A stretch of 64,000 bases of DNA from Pseudomonadota bacterium (GTDB lineage Bacteria; Pseudomonadota; Gammaproteobacteria; Burkholderiales; Ferrovaceae), in the NCBI GenBank assembly GCA_021798835.1, contig JAJZBQ010000004.1, positions 144,718 to 208,717 of the forward strand. The letters are read 5' to 3'. Positions 61,006 through 64,000 of the stretch are shown here, piece by piece. The notes beneath the pieces are model-generated. The model was given only the letters and a program-made list of their open reading frames with translations, was not told the DNA's origin and did no database searches. Position 1 is the first letter of the stretch. Every line of letters begins with the position of its first letter. The position numbers were made by a program, and so were the translations under genes.

Positions 61006-61142
61006 GTACCTGCCCTCCACATATCGATGAAAAGGCCGCCTAGCCGACTGTGAGAAAACGCTAGCACAGGCCCCGCTGGCATGTCAATTTTCATGATAGA
61101 ACGACGACACTCCAGCCAACAACAGGATAAAACCATCACACT

Positions 61143-61634
61143 TCATCCGTTATCAGCCTCCTCCGGTGAGTCGGTGAACACCAAGGGTCCAAGGTATTCT
61201 GGGTAAATGAGTTCCGCCACAGGACGCTTGGGTGAATTTTGCACAAAATTGGCAATCTTCTGGTCTTCACGGGCAATATGTTCAAGAACCCATTTGTTCA
61301 GGAAGAACAGCAAATCATCCGGCAACTCGCGCTTTTTCGATATCCGTCCGATGGTCACTTCCAACTGGGCCAGCAAACGGGAATGCAACACCTCATGATG
61401 CACCACATCGGGATAGGCCACCTCATGCATCAGGTTTTCTTCGCTGGCGAAATGAAAATCGGCAAATTTTTTGATCTCATTGAGGATACGCACCACCGTG
61501 ACACCACTTTCACCTGTTTTGATGGCGATGTCCAATTTGCGAAACAGCATCATCAACAAGCGGTGTTCAACATCGATCAGCGGATTGCCGATTTCGTAAG
61601 ATTTTTCCCAATGAATGTACACCTCATCTCCCAT
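61143..61634 (-). CDS. bacteriohemerythrin
   Basis: Di-iron, oxygen-binding four-helix protein. 163 residues with the ligand pattern: HWEKSYEIGNPLIDVEHRLL, FHFASEENLM, HHEVLHSRLL and EHIAREDQKIA, covering the expected His, Glu and Asp ligands. Thought to carry or sense O2; fits a microaerobic or iron-rich habitat. Confidence 0.9.
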   Translation of the reverse strand: MGDEVYIHWEKSYEIGNPLIDVEHRLLMMLFRKLDIAIKTGESGVTVVRILNEIKKFADFHFASEENLMHEVAYPDVVHHEVLHSRLLAQLEVTIGRISKKRELPDDLLFFLNKWVLEHIAREDQKIANFVQNSPKRPVAELIYPEYLGPLVFTDSPEEADNG

Positions 61635-61689
61635 GTCAAACTCTGAACGGCCCGTTCATCCTCGTTAAGCAGTGATTAATATACCCCAC

Positions 61690-61932
61690 CTAGAACCTGG
61701 CTCCAAACGAGAAGTGGCTCACCGATATCTCGGAGTTCCAGATCCCGGCAGGCAAGGTGTATCTCTCGTCAATGATCGACTGCTTTGATGGTATGGTCGT
61801 CAGCCGGTCCATTGGAATGAGCCCGGACACAGAGCTTGTGAATACCATGCTGCCTGCGAAGGTTTCGTCGGAAGGGTGAATGGGTTTAACAGCGTAAATC
61901 AGTCCAAGAAAATAGCCGAATCCCCCCAGCAA
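61690..61932 (-). CDS. possible C-terminal fragment of an outer-membrane barrel
   Basis: 80 codons; the end WNSEISVSHFSFGARF with terminal Phe looks like the last strand of a beta barrel, but the protein is too short and lacks a signal. It lies 12 bp after vapC. Could be a remnant or a spurious frame. Confidence 0.3.
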   Translation of the reverse strand: MLGGFGYFLGLIYAVKPIHPSDETFAGSMVFTSSVSGLIPMDRLTTIPSKQSIIDERYTLPAGIWNSEISVSHFSFGARF

Positions 61933-61944
61933 CAGTCGATGGGC

Positions 61945-62355
61945 TCAGTGATTACCCAACCAATTTTCCAGACACAGTTCGGGATAGCCAGAAAAATCGG
62001 TGACATTATTAGTGACCAGCGTCACCCTCAGTGCGATGGCATGCACGGCAATCAACTTGTCGAGGGCATCCCGTTTCCATTCACGGGTGGCCAGACGCAC
62101 CGGGCCATAGGCAAGCGCAGCGGCACTATCGAAGGGCGCTACTGCAAGGTCTTCCAGCAGTATGGACAGGGCCTTTCGATTGCGGGGCTGTTGCTCACCG
62201 GAACACGCGACGCCGTATTCAAGTTCCGCGAGCGTAATCGACGAAATCACTACCTCCCCGGCATAGCATTGCGCAAAGCGCACTGCGACCTCGGGCGGAT
62301 GATGTTTCATCAGATAAATGCACATATTCGTGTCGAGCATGAATCTGGGCTTCAT
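61945..62355 (-). CDS. vapC: VapC-family PIN-domain toxin
   Basis: 136 residues: MLDTNMCIYLMKHH with Asp8, ITLAELEYGV with Glu44, DALDKLIAVHAI and LVTNNVTDFSG, the PIN active-site acids. An RNase, usually cutting tRNA or rRNA. Its ATG overlaps the vapB stop (ATGA). Intact, while its antitoxin lacks a start. Confidence 0.88.
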   Translation of the reverse strand: MKPRFMLDTNMCIYLMKHHPPEVAVRFAQCYAGEVVISSITLAELEYGVACSGEQQPRNRKALSILLEDLAVAPFDSAAALAYGPVRLATREWKRDALDKLIAVHAIALRVTLVTNNVTDFSGYPELCLENWLGNH

Positions 62356-62564
62356 AATGCATCCCGATCGCCTTCCACATTCTTGCCCCGTCCATCGACC
62401 ATGAAATCCGCCGAAAACTGACCAAATTTTTCCAACAGATGGTCCAGTCGGCGGCGCGTTGGACGGATGCGGAACTCTTCACCGATGCGCTCGATTTCCA
62501 GTTCGAGATCGGCGCGTTCGTAGGCCAGTTCGGCCGGGATCCGAACCGCCTGCGATTTGTTCCG
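62352..62564 (-). pseudogene. vapB: vapB antitoxin lacking its N-terminal start
   Basis: 71 codons read RNKSQAVRIPAELAYERADL, EIERIGEEFRIRPTRRRLDH, then FSADFMVDGRGKN, clearly VapB. But TGA (62570-62568) and TTA stand where MxxxxxF should lead into RNKSQAVRIP; no ATG, GTG or TTG is in frame before the DNA-binding strand. The first about 8 residues have been replaced by unrelated sequence at about 62565. Confidence 0.75.
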
Positions 62565-62801
62565 TAATCAAAGCGTAACCCAAGGCCCCACCCAAAGAGG
62601 CCGGAAAAGAGAAAGTGTCGCTGTGATATGCAGCGACAAGTGACAAGCGTGGTGACGATCTTGTTGGACGACCCAAACGGCAGAACGAGGAACGAGCCGC
62701 CGGCTAACTCTGGTAGGATAGCCTGAAGCGGCACTGCCTTCCCCAACATGAAGGGTTTTTCACCGCGCAACCTCAAATATATGGTGGAATACGCAGTCAT
62801 A

Positions 62802-63734
62802 TCAAATCGTGATAGGGGCGATCAGGAGTGCGTTGAAAGCCGTTCTCGCAACCGCAAACTCTGCCCGTATCATGTCGATCACGGCCCGCAACCGAGGCAC
62901 GTCCCGTTGTCGACGATGACAAACCAGATATACCCTGGACACGGCTTCCGGACCCAGATCAAAGGGCAAGCTGGTCAGGCCGGTGTTGCCGGCAAACCGG
63001 TGCGGAACCGTAAACATCGGCATGACACCAACGCCTGCCGCACAGGCTGCGCATTGCACGTTGTAATCATCGGAAGTAAATACCGGATGAAAATTATCCA
63101 GCAAACGGGTCAATGCCTGATGCGACAACTGTTCTTCGTGACTGCTTGACCAGCTTATCCAGCGTAAATCCTGAAGAGTCGCATTTTGCGGAAGGCTGGC
63201 GGCATAGCCTGTCGAGGCAACCAGTCTGATCGGCCCTTCAATTCGATCCAGAATAATCAAGTCATCGTCTTGCGGCACGATCGTACGCAAGGCCAGATCG
63301 GCTTCGCCCCGAGCCAAATTGCGCACCTCCACGCCCGACATCACTTCTAGTTGCAAGCCAGGATAATGTTGCAACATGTCGGCAGCCAAGGGGGCCAAGA
63401 ATTCATGCGCAATGCGAGGTGCTGCGGCAATGCGAACACAACCCGACAAACTGCTGGTTGCTTCGTGCAAATGCTGGCATGCCGTCACCGCCCATTCGGC
63501 CATTTGTCGAACTGCGGGCAACAATCGTTCACCTGCCATGGTCAGCACCATACCCTGCGCACAGCGCTCGAACAAGGTTTCTCCCATATTCAGTTCCATG
63601 TCGTTCATGCGCCGACTGAGCGTAGGCTGACTGAGGCCCAACCGGCGTGCAGCCGCACTCAAACTGCCACTCTCCTGCACCGCCAGAAACAATTGCAGGT
63701 CTTCCCAGTACAAGCCATCCATTTTTGAATACAT
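62802..63734 (-). CDS. LysR-family transcriptional regulator
   Basis: 310 residues. N-terminal winged HTH LFLAVQESGSLSAAARRLGL then SQPTLSRRMNDME, and an effector-binding domain. A second ATG at 63722 (MDGLYWEDLQLF) is equally plausible. Divergent from a truncated lipoprotein gene, which may have been its target. Ligand unknown. Confidence 0.9.
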   Translation of the reverse strand: MYSKMDGLYWEDLQLFLAVQESGSLSAAARRLGLSQPTLSRRMNDMELNMGETLFERCAQGMVLTMAGERLLPAVRQMAEWAVTACQHLHEATSSLSGCVRIAAAPRIAHEFLAPLAADMLQHYPGLQLEVMSGVEVRNLARGEADLALRTIVPQDDDLIILDRIEGPIRLVASTGYAASLPQNATLQDLRWISWSSSHEEQLSHQALTRLLDNFHPVFTSDDYNVQCAACAAGVGVMPMFTVPHRFAGNTGLTSLPFDLGPEAVSRVYLVCHRRQRDVPRLRAVIDMIRAEFAVARTAFNALLIAPITI

Positions 63735-63809
63735 ATATCAAATTCCATTAGTTGTGCAACCAATATCGTATGGCTATCCTGCAAACCTGTCCATCTTTCC
63801 GAGCATGCC

Positions 63810-63893
63810 ATGCCACGCTTCGTTTTGATTTACCTGACCAGCCTGTTATTCACGGGCTGTGCCATCACCACTCACCAGTGTTGTCAGGGTTGA
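63810..63893 (+). pseudogene. truncated lipoprotein gene
   Basis: 27 codons, MPRFVLIYLTSLLFTGCAIT, a lipoprotein signal with Cys17, then a stop after CCQG. Divergent from LysR. The rest of the protein is missing, replaced by the hairpin and low-GC sequence at the window edge. Confidence 0.55.
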
Positions 63894-63895
63894 GG

Positions 63896-63927
63896 AACCG
63901 CGTAAATTTGAGGGGTATTACGCGGTT
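63896..63927. repeat. 10-bp inverted repeat just after the truncated lipoprotein
   Basis: AACCGCGTAA and TTACGCGGTT with a 12-base loop. May be the tip of an insertion sequence that truncated the lipoprotein, or a terminator; the window ends 73 bases later. Confidence 0.45.
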
Positions 63928-64000
63928 TTGCGGTAGTTGATCAGGGGTTGGGTTTGATTTTTGGTTTTTTCCTGCGTTGGGTTGCGCGTTCGGCGGCCTC

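Overview
The window is a betaproteobacterial-type chromosome segment (moderate GC; gene order fabF-acpP-fabG-fabD-fabH-plsX-rpmF-yceD, then maf, an RsmI-like methylase, rluC and rne) interrupted by one large mobile element. The genus cannot be fixed from sequence alone; a Ferrovum- or Gallionella-like iron oxidiser would fit, but that is only a guess. LEFT CHROMOSOMAL ARM (1-15609): the fatty-acid/phospholipid operon reads on the minus strand from a consensus sigma-70 promoter in front of yceD down to a fabF cut by the window edge. On the plus strand are maf and an RsmI-like methylase. rluC and rne are divergent. A TonB-dependent receptor with its own exbB-exbD-tonB follows, then tRNA-Leu(UAG). 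MOBILE ELEMENT (15610-57029, about 41.4 kb): it sits in the 3' end of tRNA-Leu. A 17-bp exact copy of the tRNA end marks attL (15593-15609) and attR (57013-57029). The tyrosine integrase lies just inside attL and an excisionase-like gene just inside attR. The transfer half (17.4-39.8 kb, mostly minus strand) has a coupling ATPase (TraD/VirD4 type), a CHC2/Toprim primase, several unrecognised exported proteins and lipoproteins, a MOBF relaxase without helicase domain, a ribbon-helix-helix accessory protein and a candidate oriT. No mating-pore genes (VirB4 and so on) are recognisable, so it looks mobilisable (IME-like) rather than self-conjugative. Embedded in this half is an archaic (Csu/SCPU-type) chaperone-usher pilus locus whose chaperone gene is split by an IS66 element with a perfect 8-bp target duplication. 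Nine minus-strand transcription units in this half and in the regulator region share one upstream element, ATTTCGC-N7-CAWC, always with exactly seven bases between the halves. This ties relaxase, coupling protein, primase, lipoproteins, pilus and an XRE regulator into one apparent regulon. It is the most striking undescribed signal in the window. The right half carries replication genes (DnaB-like helicase, a possible Rep, an HTH protein), two candidate replication or control regions (AT-rich CTTATTAA repeats at 41.9-42.1 kb; ten 14-bp iterons at 54.3 kb), and a defence-like block: a TPR plus HEPN pair, two unknown small genes and a 1645-residue type ISP restriction-modification enzyme. A Panacea-domain toxin-antitoxin pair near attR is bracketed by 38-bp direct repeats. 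RIGHT CHROMOSOMAL ARM (57030-64000): remnant of a second integrase, rluE, a PhnA/YjdM zinc-ribbon protein, a truncated aldehyde dehydrogenase, a Gly-rich-tether lipoprotein, a bacteriohemerythrin, vapC with a vapB that has lost its start, a LysR regulator and a truncated lipoprotein at the edge. This arm looks eroded, as expected next to an integration hot spot.
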